Part shown: positions 1-11,982 of the stretch, piece by piece
Position numbering within the stretch: the stretch's first letter is position 1
Layout: every line of letters starts with the position of its first letter
DNA from: Euglena gracilis
Taxonomy: Eukaryota; Euglenida; Euglenophyceae; Euglenales
Direction of reading: 5' to 3'
Assembly (NCBI GenBank): GCA_039621445.1
Contig: CP154954.1
Location: 65,554,891-65,618,890, forward strand
DNA: 64,000 bases
Translations under genes and position numbers: made by a program
The notes under the pieces: model-generated
Seen by the model: only the letters and a program-made list of their open reading frames with translations
Databases searched by the model: none
What the model was told of the DNA's origin: nothing

Positions 1-60
1 GCCTCGCTCACCCCAAAACCCCCAGCGGTGGCCCCAGCCAAGCACCTATTCAATGACTGG

Positions 61-131
61 GTGTGAACAGGCGTGACTGAGGCGTGACTGAGGCGTGACC
101 TTGCGTGACCGGGCGTGACCGGGCGTAACTG
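61..131. repeat. short minisatellite, unit about GCGTGACTGAG
   Basis: Six degenerate copies of an 11-12 bp unit built on GCGTGAC. It lies just upstream of the first exon candidate. The 21-bp array at 4986 uses a similar GTCACGC core on the other strand, so the two may share an origin. Confidence 0.7.
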
Positions 132-164
132 GGTCCGGAAATCTGGATGGGCCATTGGTGCTTG

Positions 165-345
165 ACTCCGGCCCCAGCCCCTGCGGCCCAGCCCCCGGCC
201 CCACGGCCGACCTCTGCAGCGGCCCCGCGGCCTGCGTCTGCAGCGGTGGTCCCAAAGGCAGCAGCCAGCCCCACTGCAGCTTCGACCATTACCGTCCTCT
301 CTGCCGTCAACTGTGGGCCCCTGATGTTGGTGGCCAACAGTCAAG
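165..345 (+). CDS. candidate exon, Ala/Pro-rich linker
   Basis: GC-rich island open in one + frame. It reads as an Ala/Pro-rich linker (APAPAAQPPAPRPTSAAAPR) followed by a less biased tail (ITVLSAVNCGPLMLVANSQ). The composition matches the candidates at 1331, 2266 and 3050, so all four may be exons of one gene ending at 3209. No recognised domain is visible and the borders are not fixed. Composition alone supports the call. Confidence 0.3.
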
Positions 346-1330
346 GGGGCTGTTGGCCCCCTGACTGGGTTTTTTTGGTGGGGGGGGGGGGGCGAAGAGC
401 CAGGGAACTGCTGTTTTTTTTGAATTTTCGTGTGGTCGTATCCATGAATCAATTAAACAGGACCAGCAAAGCTGCATGGGAAGGAGGGGAGGGGTCTCGG
501 CATCCAGTTCTTTTCCACAGTTCCCAGCCGTGCCACCAAACCCCCCCCCCTTCGACTGAACCCGACGAAGTAAATTTGCAGTCAGCTTGGAGCACTGAGC
601 CGGGGGAATTTTATGGCGCGCTTTGCAACAAATCGCCAAAAATTGTTGAAGTGAAGTTTAACAAAGTCAAAAATAGTTTTTTTGGAGACTTGGGGGCGCA
701 ATGTCAATTTTTTTGACTGAACAGTCAACCCCAGAAACCCAGCCGAGTTTGGGCTTTTTTTGAAAGTATTTTTGGTTCCAGCCTGATTCGCCCGAAGCCA
801 GCAGAACCTCCTCCGACCCTCCCACTGGGGATCCAGAGAACACCCCCCCCCCCTTCCCAGCCAGCACTTAACCATGCCGTCCGCCCTTTTGCCTGAGGAC
901 TTTCTCATTTTGATTCTGTTTCCCCAAATACATATTTTCTCCAATGTGTTTGTGGCAAGGAGACGCATCCTCAGGATTATATAGGAAGGGGTGGTGCGTA
1001 TCGCGAATTTGGATACAAACCTCATTTTTTTTGACAAAAAGCGTCTCAAAAAGCGTCTCAAAAAGTCAACACTTCTACATTTTCTGCTGAGACAACAGGC
1101 GATGAGTTTTGGGGTAGGTTTTCTCCCTCACGCTTCGAGATGAAAAATTGGGCATATTTTCAAAAAGATTTTTAATCCAGGTTCCAAAATATTGGAGGAA
1201 AGCTGGTGTCCCTATCGATCCATTCACCTGCATCAGTGGTGCCATCATGCTTCCCTAAGGGAGCTCTGGAGCAAAACAGGGGGAAAATAAATATCCAAGA
1301 AAGTACGCTATTTTTTCGGCATTGTTGGAG

Positions 1331-1431
1331 GACGTGATGGCTGCATCCAAGCCCAAGGCAGTTGCCGTCCCCAAGGTGACCCCCAAACCGCCGTCGCAAC
1401 CCCCGAAGACCGCCACGCAGGGTTCGACATA
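1331..1431 (+). CDS. candidate exon, Lys/Pro/Ala-rich
   Basis: The segment follows an AG (..TTGGAG) and ends at GCAGG|GTTCGA. It reads DVMAASKPKAVAVPKVTPKP then PSQPPKTATQ. The flanks are AT-rich and poly-C, while this island is open and rich in Lys, Pro and Ala. It resembles a disordered linker like its neighbours at 165 and 3050. Function unknown. Confidence 0.4.
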
Positions 1432-2265
1432 CCCCCCCCCCCCGATGGATAGCCGATGGTGTCACGTGGCTATTATCCGGGCAGTTGGTTATGCAGGCAG
1501 GGGACGAGGGAGTATTAACACCTGGGTTTTGGATGGTTTGTGGTCCCCCCCTGCCGATCAAAGTCAGGGGGGGGGGAGGACTCTCGTAAGTGCCCTGGAA
1601 AAAGCATCTGCGGAATGGAATTTCTTAAGCCAAGGGGGACGCTGCCCCTCCCCCGTTGGGGGAGAGGGTCTTGCAAGCCTGCTCCTGTTTTCCAGCCAGT
1701 TCCCCATCCAGGATGTGAAAACCCCATGAGATAAAGCCTGGCAGGGCAGAGCTGAAACATCATCAGTGCGCAGTGCCAAAAAAAGTTGGGGGGGAGGCGA
1801 AATGTTCAGGAAACGGTGTTTCTGAGGTTTTGGAGTGTTTGGTTGGCGAAAAAGTCACCACCCAGCTTGATTTGGCTTTTTGCAGGGGGAAGGGGGAGGG
1901 AAATGTTAATGCGTCTTTTTTTTTGCCAGTGATTTTTGCATTTCTGCCAGGAAATTCTTTGGACTTGAAAATTCTGCTTTTGGACCTCGTTTTCCCCTGA
2001 GGTCAAAAATGTTGTTGTTTTTTCTTCTTCCTTTTTTTGCATTTTATCAGCCAACAAACAAGCCCCCCCCCCAAATGTGTAGCCCCCTGTCAAAGTTTGT
2101 ATGGGCAATGCAGAACAGTTTGATTTCCCCTTGCAAATGCCCCCCCCCCCCCAGGAAGGACTTGGCATATGTAAAGCTAGGGGGCCAATTTTCTACCAAA
2201 TTTTTGGTGTGTGCCTCCGGCAAAAATGGAGCAATCGGCATATGTTTGTTGGTTCGCGGGGGACG

Positions 2266-2370
2266 GTCGCGTCGAGCCCTGTCCCCGCCGCCGCCACGCC
2301 CAGCCCACGGCCAGTACCGCCCGCCACCCCTGCCCGGGCCGTTGGTCCCCCTCCTGGCGGCTCGGTCCAG
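2266..2370 (+). CDS. candidate exon, Pro/Ala-rich
   Basis: GC-rich open island whose best frame reads SSPVPAAATPSPRPVPPATP. It has the same Ala/Pro style as the candidates at 165, 1331 and 3050. The frame stays open to about 2540, so the downstream border is unknown. No domain recognised; the low complexity could also be non-coding GC-rich repeat. Confidence 0.3.
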
Positions 2371-3049
2371 GGGCGAACCCAATTGTGGGAAAGGCCGGCG
2401 GCATTATTTTTCCCGCCTGGGGTACAGCGGGGTTGTGTTGCCTTACCGCCCCATGGCAAACCCCGGGTGCCGGCTCCATCGGACAGGTTTGCAATTCCCC
2501 TGACAGCCCCAAGGTTCTGTTGCTATTATTTTTTGTTTGACGAACCATAACGTCTGTGCATTGGCTGCAGTTTGCGGCTTCCGTCCCATCGATTTCCACA
2601 TCGCCTCTGCATCACGCCGCCATCGTCTGCAGGGTTGAACGGGATTCTGGACACCCTGTGGGTGGGTGGAGGGTTTGACCAGCCCCCACCACCCCTTCCC
2701 ATATTTTCACCAATTTCAGCCCTGGATAATATCCGCCCCAGAAACTCTGACCTGTTCTCATAGGGACATGTCTCTAACCCTTGTACCCACTGACATCTCC
2801 GAACGATTTTCGCGAATTTTTTTTGAGAATTGTCAATTTCCCAATTTGAGCTGTTGTTGGCCTTTTGATTACGAACCTGTGGAATAGGGCTTCAGCCTGT
2901 AGTACTTTTGTTCTAGAACACCCAGTCGCGCCCGGTCACACCAGATGACGCTCAGAGAAATCCCCGGCATCACACCTGATCACCCCGTCACGCTCAGCCG
3001 TGCCCAGTCACAATTCTCTTCGGGGTTGGCATGGTGTGACGGACGACTG

Positions 3050-3209
3050 TGGTGACGGACGGCCGGGGATCGACCAGCCGCCCGCACCCGTCGTGGTCCC
3101 CGCGCCGCCCCCGCCCCCGGCCGCCCCGTCGCCGCCAAAGCCGCTCAACGTGGACCCGCAGCTCGCCGTCAAGCTGTTGGGGCCCCTGGGCCCGTTCTTC
3201 AAGCCCTGA
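3050..3209 (+). CDS. candidate terminal exon of upstream gene
   Basis: The open frame runs through a Pro/Ala linker (APPPPPAAPSPPKPLNVDPQ) into LAVKLLGPLGPFFKP and a TGA stop ending at 3209. The change from linker to an ordinary hydrophobic tail, and the shared linker style with three islands upstream, suggest the 3' end of a multi-exon gene spanning about 0.2-3.2 kb. No domain is recognised. Start of the exon is approximate. Confidence 0.45.
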
Positions 3210-4075
3210 GGGGGGCCCTGCCCGACCTGGCGGCCGTCACGTTGCACCCTCGCCCCCGCCCGCCGGGCCGGCCAAGCCCCCCCCCCCTCGCCATACCCCC
3301 TCTCCCTCGCCACGTCCCATCCGAGGCCCCTCTCACCCTGACCGACCCCTGACCGCTCTGGCACCTCTTGAGACCGGGCTTGGCCCTGTTGGGCAGCCGC
3401 TTGTTTTTTGATGAGAAGACATGTCATGCCTGGCCAGAAAGGCAACCCAAAAATATGGTATCACAAGGAAGGAAGTCTCTGTCGATGACTCAGAAACTTT
3501 CCACATTTTCCCCCATTTTTCTTTGAAATGCATTTTCCCCCAATTTAAATTAAAGGTCAACGTTGGCGTAAAATTCAGCACGCAAGCTGTGTGAAGTAAT
3601 AACTGCTTTTCAGATTTCGCAGTATTTGCTCTGGATTTCGTTCCACGCGGGGCCATCCCCACCCCTGTCCGTTGCCTGGCCATCAGGCCCCGGCCCCCAC
3701 CCCCCGCCATATTGGGCGTCTCATCCGCGTTTCTGCATCGCGTCGCCCATCCCTGGCGCAGCTGTCTGGCAGTTGCCGCCACCGCGGGCACCCCCCCCTG
3801 ACCCTTCTGGCCCCCGACTGCCCCACCACAAGCCAACTGTAATGTGTGTGCGCCAAACACTGCAGCGTGTGCAGGTTGCTGCTGGAACCTCCGCATCTGC
3901 TTCTGGCGTGTGTTTATCCGTGACCACCTCTACCTCCTCCTGTGCCACGCCGTTTTTTTTTTCCGCCTGTTTGCAGCAAGTGCAACCTGAAGGTTCTGTC
4001 TGTCTTCTCCATTCCTTCAGTGGTTGTGAGCTCATCATGAAGACAATGCGGGGTAGGATATCTGTCCTTGTACCT

Positions 4076-4082
4076 GCACACA

Positions 4083-4121
<39 letters not shown>
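4076..4121. repeat. (CA)n microsatellite
   Basis: About 20 CA dinucleotides with one TA interruption. Confidence 0.95.
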
Positions 4122-4124
<3 letters not shown>

Positions 4125-4985
4125 CCCCATGTTCGCCCCAACAGTCCAGACGGCCAACTTCTTGCTGGAGGTTGACCCCCAACAGCCCCTAAACCGGCCG
4201 CGTTCTCCTGTTCTGGACGGTGGGCTAACTTTGGGGTGGGGGGGGCTTTGACTCTTGGCCTGAGGAGAGGGGCAAAGAGCCGAGGTGTAGGTATTAAGTG
4301 CACCTATGCTTTTTATGTTTTCTTTATGTTCTGGCTGGTCCGTATTTTCTCTGTCCGTATTTTTCTACCTGGTCCGCACAGTCATTATTTGTACACTTGG
4401 CACCTGCATCAACTTTCCTACACCGTTTTTCATGGTTTTTGTCTTTGTATTCCAATCCACCGGCCATGAAAAGTTTCTTTTTATTGGAATACCCCCAGGG
4501 GCGAGGAGTAAGTCCGCCAGACCCCACTCCACCCCTGTCCTCTATTTTTGGCATGAAGATCCGAATTAAATTTCGGACCCCATAATTGAACCCCCAAAAG
4601 GTGGGTGTTCCGGGCCACTCCCCCCTGGGGTGGGGGTTACCCCCTGGGTGGGTGATTGGGGGACCTCCTCACCCAGGTCTTAAAAAGTACCGCTCAAAGT
4701 GCCATGGTGGATGAAGTGTTGATCCCACCCAGCTGGCCTTGTTGACTGTCCTCTGGGAGATGTCTGTCAAGTAACCTGGGTGTGGAGTCGGCCCAGTACG
4801 GCCAGAAGTGATTTTGTCGGTGGTTTTTGGTATGTAACGCTGGAATCTCTGGGAAAGGACAGGCCCTTCAAGTCCAAGGACTTCGTTTTACGCTTTTTGC
4901 ACAACAGCAACAAGCATTTCATCGGCGCCGTGCGAGACGTGCCGCCTGCGCGTCCGACAAAACCAGAGGGTTCCCCGGGGTCCAC

Positions 4986-5322
4986 CACGCCGGTGTCACG
5001 CAGGGTCACGCCGGTGTCACGCAGGGTCACGCCGGCGTCACACAGGGTCACGCCGGCGTCACGCAGGGTCACGCCGGCGTCACGCAGGGTCACGCCGGCG
5101 TCACGCAGGGCCACGCCGGCGTCACGCAGAGTCACGCCGGCGTCACGCAGGGTCACGCCGGCGTCACACAGGGTCACGCCGGCGTCACGCAGGGTCACGC
5201 CGGCGTCACGCAGGGTCACGCCGGCGTCACGCAGGGTCACGCCGGCGTCACGCAGGGTCACGCCGGCGTCACGCAGGGTCACGCCGGCGTCACGCAGGGT
5301 CACGCCGGTGTCACGCAGGGTC
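4986..5322. repeat. 21-bp minisatellite, about 16 copies
   Basis: Tandem copies of CACGCCGGCGTCACGCAGGGT-type units (first 20 bases CACGCCGGCGTCACGCAGGG). Copies differ by single C/T or G/A changes. The 21-bp period is a multiple of three, so frames stay open on both strands; on + one frame encodes a VTPASRR heptad repeat. Each unit contains CpG-rich GTCACGC half-sites in direct orientation. I cannot show that it is translated. Open flanks in the same frame (FVLRFLHNSNKHFIGAVRDV upstream) leave that possible. Confidence 0.95.
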
Positions 5323-5351
5323 CGCCGCTGGATGGGGCCTGCGCCCGGCCC

Positions 5352-5441
5352 ATGCGGCGCTCCCTCCGTCTCCTGCTGTGGGTGGGCCTCCTCGCCACCG
5401 CGTGCCGTCCAGGCTGGCCGCAACTTTCGGGCACTTTTTGA
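5352..5441 (+). CDS. weak candidate first exon with signal-peptide-like start
   Basis: From an ATG just after the 21-bp array the frame reads MRRSLRLLLWVGLLATACRP. That is two arginines, a leucine-rich core and a small-residue cleavage-like region, as in a secretory signal. It closes after 29 residues with no convincing donor. Chance similarity in GC-rich DNA is quite possible. Confidence 0.2.
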   Translation: MRRSLRLLLWVGLLATACRPGWPQLSGTF

Positions 5442-6425
5442 AGCCCCTCAAAAAAATTCTGTGCTTCGCGCCAGTTTTTTTTTCCTGGGGGGGGCCCCAT
5501 TTCCGACCCAGCATTTGGACATCTGCCCGGAAAATCGGTGAGGTTTCCGGGACCCCTGAAATTGGGTAATGGTTCGTCAGACAACAGGGCGGACCCCCCC
5601 CTCGTACAACCTCCCCCCGCTTAAGCACCCCCGTTCTTGCCAATCTTTTTAAAGGTCAATTTCTCTAAAGTTTCTCGAAAATTTCGACACTTTAGAAGTT
5701 TCGGATGCCTGATTTGGTGAGATATTGTTGATTTTTACCCAACTTCATGCAGGTTCCTTCAAACGGTGCACCTGCAAAAGGTGGTGAATTTTTTTCCAGC
5801 GCAAACAGCCAGATATTTTTCAGTCAAAAATTTACCCCTTGTCTAAGCACCCCCCCCCCCACAGTTCTAACCCATATTTTGGCAAATTAAGCACTCCCCC
5901 CCCCCCCGAGCCCTCGGTTCTTGCCCACCTTTCAGTTCTTAGGCAAGAGGGAGGAGGTAGTGGGCCGGGGGGGGGGGGGGGCGGCACTACCTCACCCACC
6001 CACCACCCACTTGTATGAGACTGCCGCGGGGGCTTCTTGTCCCTGTCTTTATTGGTGCTGGCAGCCTGTCCCCAAGTCATAGTGATATCCAGAGCATGGT
6101 CCCTCTGAGGCCCGTGCCACCCTTGCAATCTTTCCGTTGCCTCGTTTCTGCGACCTTGTCCAAACCAGCTCTCTCATATATCCAAAACGTTGTCGACCCC
6201 GATGTTTGGTACCGTGTGATTTGTCATTTGGAGTTGATACGTTCCCTTCAAACCCACAAATATCCACAGGACTCCGAGGCAACATTTTTCCCAGGCATAT
6301 TCGATGGGGGGGGTTCTGTGCGCCATCAGGAGCCGTATTCTGGTAAAATGGTGGGCAAACGACCCTCATCACCCAGAACCGTCAGGATACACTTTTGTAG
6401 GTGGTGATTTGCTGCACGAAATTGC

Positions 6426-6492
6426 ACATCAGTTGGTAGGGACAGACGTTCCACAACTGGAAGGTTGTGCGTTCGATCCCCTCGCCTTGACT
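6426..6492 (+). ncRNA. degenerate tRNA-like sequence (possible SINE head)
   Basis: A TCAGTTGGTAGGGAC stretch resembles the tRNA D-arm / pol III A box. About 40 bp further on, GCGTTCGATCCC resembles the T-arm / B box. The spacing suits a tRNA. The T stem and acceptor stem do not pair well and no clean anticodon loop of seven bases is seen, so a tRNA-derived SINE remnant or tRNA pseudogene fits better than an active tRNA. Confidence 0.35.
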
Positions 6493-7211
6493 CCGCCATG
6501 TTGTTTCCAGAAACGTGCACCCCGCCCCAACTCCACCCCCTCAGGGTTCCTGCCCCCCAATTGCAGAAATAGTGGGGAAGAAATAGTGCCCTTGTTGTGG
6601 CCGACGTTCCAGCAAGGGGGGGCCCACTATGTCCCTGCCCTTCAACATTGCACGCTTTTCCCACCCTCTCCCCTGTAAGAAACCCCCTGTTCGGTCCGCA
6701 AATTTTGTCACGTGCATGTTAGTTGGACACGAGGGTACATCCAACATGACCCACAGCTTTTGCTGCAAGGTTACATTGCATTTGACGTGAAAACCCCCAT
6801 TTCATGAAAAGTTGCTTTTTGAAAGTCATGTGACGACCGTTGTCTGCCTCGCTTTCGTTGAATGGCTGCCCATGCCTCCCCTTGATTTGTCTCCTGGGGG
6901 GTGCCCTCACTCCCCCCCCCCCTCGTCCAACGCCCCCCCCACCCCTAAGTTTGATGGCTACCCCTCTCCGGTCGGTTGGAGGACACTTTTTCAGAGGTTT
7001 GACCAGCTTTTCATCTTGACACAAAGCCTGGCTAAAATCGGCCAGCAATGCCTTTTTTTGAATAAAAAAACACAAAAAACGCAAAAATATTTTGGTCCAA
7101 TATGCCGAAGGAAATTTTTTTGGTTTGGGGGGGGGGGGCTGCCCCCCCCCCCCGGTCAGAGGACAGGCATCACCGGTCGTTGGGCATCGGGGGGGGGGGG
7201 TATTTGGGGCC

Positions 7212-7353
7212 CGGACCTCCGCCCGCAACGCCGGCAAGACGGCGGCCGTCCCCGCCGCCGTCCCGCCACTCAGCCACGCTGCGGCCGCTGCCCCGACCCC
7301 CGTCCGGCTGGAGCTGATCTTTGACGCTGCCCTCGCCCTTCATTGGCGGACCA
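7212..7353 (+). CDS. candidate exon, unknown product
   Basis: Open GC-rich island running from an Ala-rich linker (AAVPPLSHAAAAAPTPVRLE) into LIFDAALALHWRT and ending at a good donor, ACCA|GTGAGA. The switch from linker to amphipathic sequence immediately before a consensus donor supports coding. The 5' border is approximate. No domain is recognised. Confidence 0.5.
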
Positions 7354-7799
7354 GTGAGAGCAAGGACCCGGTGGCGGCTGTCCAGCGGCTTCCCATGGAG
7401 AAAAAAAATGGAAAAACCAGATTCCGGATTCCCACAACTCCAAACCGTCCACCAGCACAGCACGACTCAGCAGAAAATTCCCATCGTTTTATGTATTCTC
7501 AGTATTAAATGGGGATATTGTTAAAGCAATTGTCATGAGTATTCACCTGCTGTGATTCTATTTATGGCCTCCCTGATTTTATAGACAACACTACATTTGG
7601 GTCAAAAGGAGACAAGGTTTTTTGTCCTAAAAATTGCTCTTAGGCACCGATCGTCCAATCAGTCCACCAAGCCAGCCTTGCTTGCTTTCCCCGGACCTCT
7701 TCCGCAGAGGCTCAGCTCTGGGATGGTTCTGTGACGAGGCAAAGCCTGCTTTGCCTTTATCCTTTCTGTCTGTGACGCTGGGTTCGATGAGAGCTGCGT

Positions 7800-7900
7800 C
7801 GCCTCAGGGAAGGCCGCTGCCCCCAATTTCAAGCTCGACGGGGCGGCCTTCGGTGGCCAGTTCCGGCTGTGGGGCCAAGGCAGTCGATACCTGAAGCACA
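7800..7900 (+). CDS. weak candidate exon
   Basis: One + frame reads GKAAAPNFKLDGAAFGGQFR then LWGQGSRYLKHTKRRSFHL through a GC-rich island. An AG (GCCTCAG) lies just upstream. The protein-like composition is better than in the other two frames, but no donor is convincing and no family is recognised. Confidence 0.3.
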
Positions 7901-8861
7901 CCAAGCGGCGCTCTTTCCACCTGCGAGTCCCCGCCGCTTCGCCGTTTCGGGGAGGGCCGGGTTCGGTTTTGACTCTCTCCGATGATTGCCTGCCAGGATT
8001 GTCATTCCTGCCAACCCCCCCCCCCTTCCAGACAGGGTTCGATATGCGTACGGGGAAGAGGAGGGGGGTGCCCCCACCCCTCCTGGACAGGAAGGGGGGT
8101 CCAGACCCCCCTTCTGGTCCAGGAGAGGGACGACCCCCCTACTCTTCCATATCAGACACATGTCGACCCTTTCCCACCCCCTCAACCCCTTCGTTCCTGT
8201 GCACCCTTGCCCCAAGGAAGTTATCCCCCCAGGGCAGTGTTCACCTTCTTTGCCCCTATTTATATTTATGAACCTGGAATCATGCAAACTTCGTCAACCA
8301 ACTCCCGTTTCCCAATACAGGTTTGCCTCCATTTGCCCAAAATTCACACTGCCAAGCAGAGTTGTAGCTGGGCAATAGTTTTGAACCAAATATTTTTTGG
8401 GTTATTGTCGGAAATGATAGAAGTATCGGAATAATCCCATCTCGTGCCGCTCGTGCAGCGTTAATTGTCCCCTTCGACAAACATGCCCGGTTCTGGCACA
8501 ACTGTCGCACACTGTCTGCGCACAGCACATTCCCCACAAACGATACCCACCACTGTGGAGTGCAGTTCCTTGTTTTTGTGATTCGCCAATGCTCTTGTTC
8601 TTGTCAGTTTTGGTTCACCAAAGGTTCCACTGGCAACGTCAATGGCAATGCAATGTCGAGTGTACGAGCAAAATGCGTCTTCTTTTTTGAACGGTTGGAC
8701 CCTGATGGTGCGTCAACTGGGACGGGGCATCATTGCAGAGCATACCACAAATTTGGAAGGCGAATGGCAGAATCCATCCCTCTCGTTGTCTCCGCGGGGG
8801 ACCGCCGATGACCCAGGCCCTGTTCCTGTCGCTATTCGAAGACCATCCATGGTGTGGCGAA

Positions 8862-9172
8862 CAGGCTGTATTTTAGTCGGGTGCCGACCCCACCCCGGGG
8901 GGGGGGTGCCTGCCTGGGCAGGCACCCCAAGGCACTCCAAATCCGACCCCCCCCCCGGGGGGGGTAGGGCACACGGCCAAAAGTGCCCTAGCACAACCCC
9001 GGCGCCGAAGGCGCCGGGGAGCCAAAAATGGCCTATTTTCAAAGGAATGTGCCCGGGCACAGGCCGAAATCCGACCCCCCCCCCGGGGGGGGGTAGTGCC
9101 TGCCTGGGCAGGCACTCACAGGCACTCCGGACCCCCCCCCCTCCCCCCCCGGGGTTGGTAAAAAACAGCCTG
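8862..9172. mobile_element. hAT-like MITE, 311 bp, perfect 8-bp TSD
   Basis: Flanked by the identical 8-bp direct repeat GTGGCGAA (8854-8861 and 9173-9180). The ends are inverted: CAGGCTGTATTTTAGTCGGG at the left, and the right end reads in reverse complement as CAGGCTGTTTTTTACCAACC. Inside are three C-run/G-run hairpins and two copies of a GTGCCTGCCTGGGCAGGCAC palindrome. There is no ORF, so it is a non-autonomous element. An 8-bp TSD with CAGG termini is the hAT superfamily signature. Confidence 0.88.
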
Positions 9173-9696
9173 GTGGCGAACCAGACCAGATTTCATTTGC
9201 CCCGGGGGTACATTTTGGGACGTCTGGAGCATCAAATCTCGATTCTGCAAACACTTGCGATCCCCGGGAGTGGCTTTCCGAGGCTGGACACTCTTTTCAT
9301 GCAAGCACTTGGCCCCCTAAAGTTGGCCTTCGGCCTTAACTTGTGATCTTGACCCCCATTTCTTAGGCTTTTTTTTTGTACTATTTTGCACATGGCTTGT
9401 CAAAATCCTGAACTTGCAAATTTTTGCACCCCAAATTTGGCGTGGCGCCAAGCGTCGGGGGGGGGCACCCTGGGGAGAACCGAAATCCGCAATTTTCACG
9501 CAGTTTTCTATTTTTTTCCTACTGTTTTCCTGCATTGACTTAAAACTGAAGGTGCAGTCAGTTCCAGCCATTCCACAAATGGTCCCCAAGACAAGGGGGG
9601 AACGAAAGTGTTGTTGTTTTTTTGCGTCCGTTTGCATTTTCTCCAATTTTGGTGCTGTCCCCCCACCTCAGCAGACACGCTGCCCCGTGCCGGTAG

Positions 9697-9774
9697 TACC
9701 GGCTCGCGTACTACTCCGCCGTCAACCTCCTCGCCCCGCTGGGGCTCTGGCACGCCGCCGCGGCGCTGGTGGAG
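9697..9774 (+). CDS. candidate exon, hydrophobic segment
   Basis: After the acceptor CCGGTAG the frame reads YRLAYYSAVNLLAPLGLWHA then AAALVE and meets GAG|GTCCGC. That is 26 codons, phase 0 to 0 on this border. The sequence is hydrophobic enough for a membrane or buried helix. Family not recognised. Confidence 0.5.
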
Positions 9775-10547
9775 GTCCGCTGTACACAGGCGGCGGCGGC
9801 GGGAAGCACCCATCGGGCGGGCAGAAAAAGTTACCAACGCAATTGTTGCAATTGGAAAACGTGCAAAATGAAAATGCATATTTCAATTCGCTTTTTCTTT
9901 GGTCAAGCCCCCGACTGATGACCCCAACCCTGCCCATAATGTCTGTGGGCCGGAGGGCTCATCCACTTTTGGGGTCTATCTGGCCAAGCCTTAAAACCCC
10001 AAAGTGCTGCTTGACGGACGTGATTCCCAGTTCAACCACCCCCACTCTAGCAATCACTGTCCTTGTCAGAGGGCTTTTTCATCTTCTTGTCATCTTCTTG
10101 AGTTTTTTTCCCCAGCATTTTTGCTCTTCGGAAGAATTCTCTGTCAAATGATTGCCCCCGGTGCTACCCCACCCCCATCGGAGGACAGGACAATTCAACC
10201 AACACAGGGCTCGATGAGAAATCCGGATAGATACCTAAAAAACACCCCCCCATCCTGCTGGGTGGGTGGGTGGGTGGGTGCCCACTTTGGTGCCGACCCA
10301 CCCGGAGACACAGTGACACCTTTTGGGGAGAGGCAGAAGGGAGTGTGAGAGAGCCCCCCAGACATTTAGGACAGCGTCAGAACACCTGGGGTTCACAGTT
10401 AAAAAAGAAGTGCGTATCGACGGGTGTACAGGTGCTCAAGTGTGCAAGTCTCCCCAATTCAGGCCCCCCTTGGCAGGGATTGCCTTCGCGGCCCTGAGGA
10501 ACTCCACTCACCCCCCCCTCCACCAGGTTGAGGCTTGCCCCCGGCAG

Positions 10548-10612
10548 TGGAGGACCCCGTCGACGCCATCCGGCGGTTCGCGCTCTCCAGCCCTCCCCCG
10601 TCCCCGTGTACG
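10548..10612 (+). CDS. candidate short exon
   Basis: After acceptor CCCCGGCAG the frame reads EDPVDAIRRFALSS, which is ordinary acidic/basic/hydrophobic protein composition in a C-rich surround. A weak donor (CCCC|GTGTAC) follows. Unknown product. Confidence 0.4.
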
Positions 10613-11407
10613 GCCCTGATCCGCCGCGGCCTCTTCTTTTCCTTCAGGGCATCCAACTGTCCAGGGGGGAAGGCAATGATGCGGCCGGCCTTACCAACCC
10701 CACCCATGGTATTGACCCACCCCCGGGCGATGGACCCCCTGGGCTGTTGGGCCCAACTTGACCCCCCGAAGTTGACCCCCTCCTCTGTTGGTCCCAATTT
10801 GACGTGGGTCAATGACACGGGGGGGTTAGCTGCAGATTGATGTCCATGAAGGTCCAACTCTCCCTTTTTTCTCACCCTTTCCCTTGTGTGGCAGAAGGGC
10901 AGGCCGGGCCTACCGCGAGGTGAGTTCGACTGCGCAGCCGGACCCCCCGCCTGATAACCAGGGCTGGACGGGAAGGCCGGAACGAACCCCTGTGCCCAAT
11001 GGTTGAGGGGGAGGAGTGTCGACCACCCCCCCCCCTTCTGGTGGGTGGGAAGGTGTCCTCCTGCCACCTTTTCTTGTGTTTCCAGGGTCTTTCTTGTGTT
11101 TCCAGAGGGTGCCAACTTCGGGTGGTGTTTTCCTTCTGCGCCGCAGGAAATTCCCGTTCCATTTCGAAGTCCCATCCTGGGGGAGTTTGGGATAAACATT
11201 AAGGGGTGGCCCTCCTCACCCAGCAGGGGGGGGGGGGGGGCTGCCTCGGCACCCAAATCGAACCCCCCAATGGGAAGGGCACGCGGCCAAAAGTACCTGG
11301 ACACTCGTCCCAGGCCATGAATTATTTGACCGTGGCGATCATTTGACCAGGACGACCGGGCATTTGACCCAGATGGCCGACTCCCATTGGGGGGGGGGGG
11401 TGTCGGT

Positions 11408-11816
11408 CAGGCTTTTGCTTAAGGGATTGCAGTACCCCCCCGGGGGGGGTGGGGGGGCTGGACTGCAGCTAGTCCAAGTTTGGCTAGTGGGTTTTCTAGC
11501 AGACCCCCCCGGGGGGGGGGTCTGCTTGCAGGGCTAGCTAGTGGAAATTTTTTTCCAATGACCGGCGCGAAGCGCCGAAAATTTTCTTTGGGACCCCCAA
11601 AAATCTGAAAATGGCCAAAAACGCCCGTTTTTTGCCATTTTTGGGAATTTTTGGAACAAAATCAGCCAAAAACCTGTTAAAACCCTCATTTTTCCAGTCC
11701 GGGGGACCCCCGCACCCCCCCCCCCCGGGGGGGGAGGGGGGTCTAGCTAGTCCACTTTTTCCAGTGTCTAGCCGATTGGCCAGCCAGTACCCCGGGGGTC
11801 CTTAAGCAAAAGCCTG
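11408..11816. mobile_element. hAT-like MITE, 409 bp, perfect TIR and TSD (copy 1)
   Basis: The two ends are a perfect 17-bp inverted repeat, CAGGCTTTTGCTTAAGG / CCTTAAGCAAAAGCCTG. The 8-bp direct repeat GTGTCGGT flanks both sides (11400-11407 and 11817-11824). The inside holds C/G-run hairpins, a GGCGCGAAGCGCC hairpin and CTAGCTAGT motifs, but no ORF. The copy at 44005 is closely similar along its length. It lies between exon candidates, probably in an intron. Confidence 0.96.
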
Positions 11817-11982
11817 GTGTCGGTCACTCTGGGATCCAGGGGATTTTGGAAAAGGAATGCCTAAAATTACGGCACTGGGTTAGGGTTAGGTTGTTTTTTT
11901 TTGCCAAAAGAAATCGGAAAACCCGCTTTCGGGGCTGCACCCACTGGGTTGAATTTGACTAACTTGAGAGAGGAGCCTCCAG

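Noticed and set aside
6426-6492. Functional tRNA gene
   Set aside because: A- and B-box-like words are present, but T and acceptor stems do not pair and the anticodon arm is malformed.
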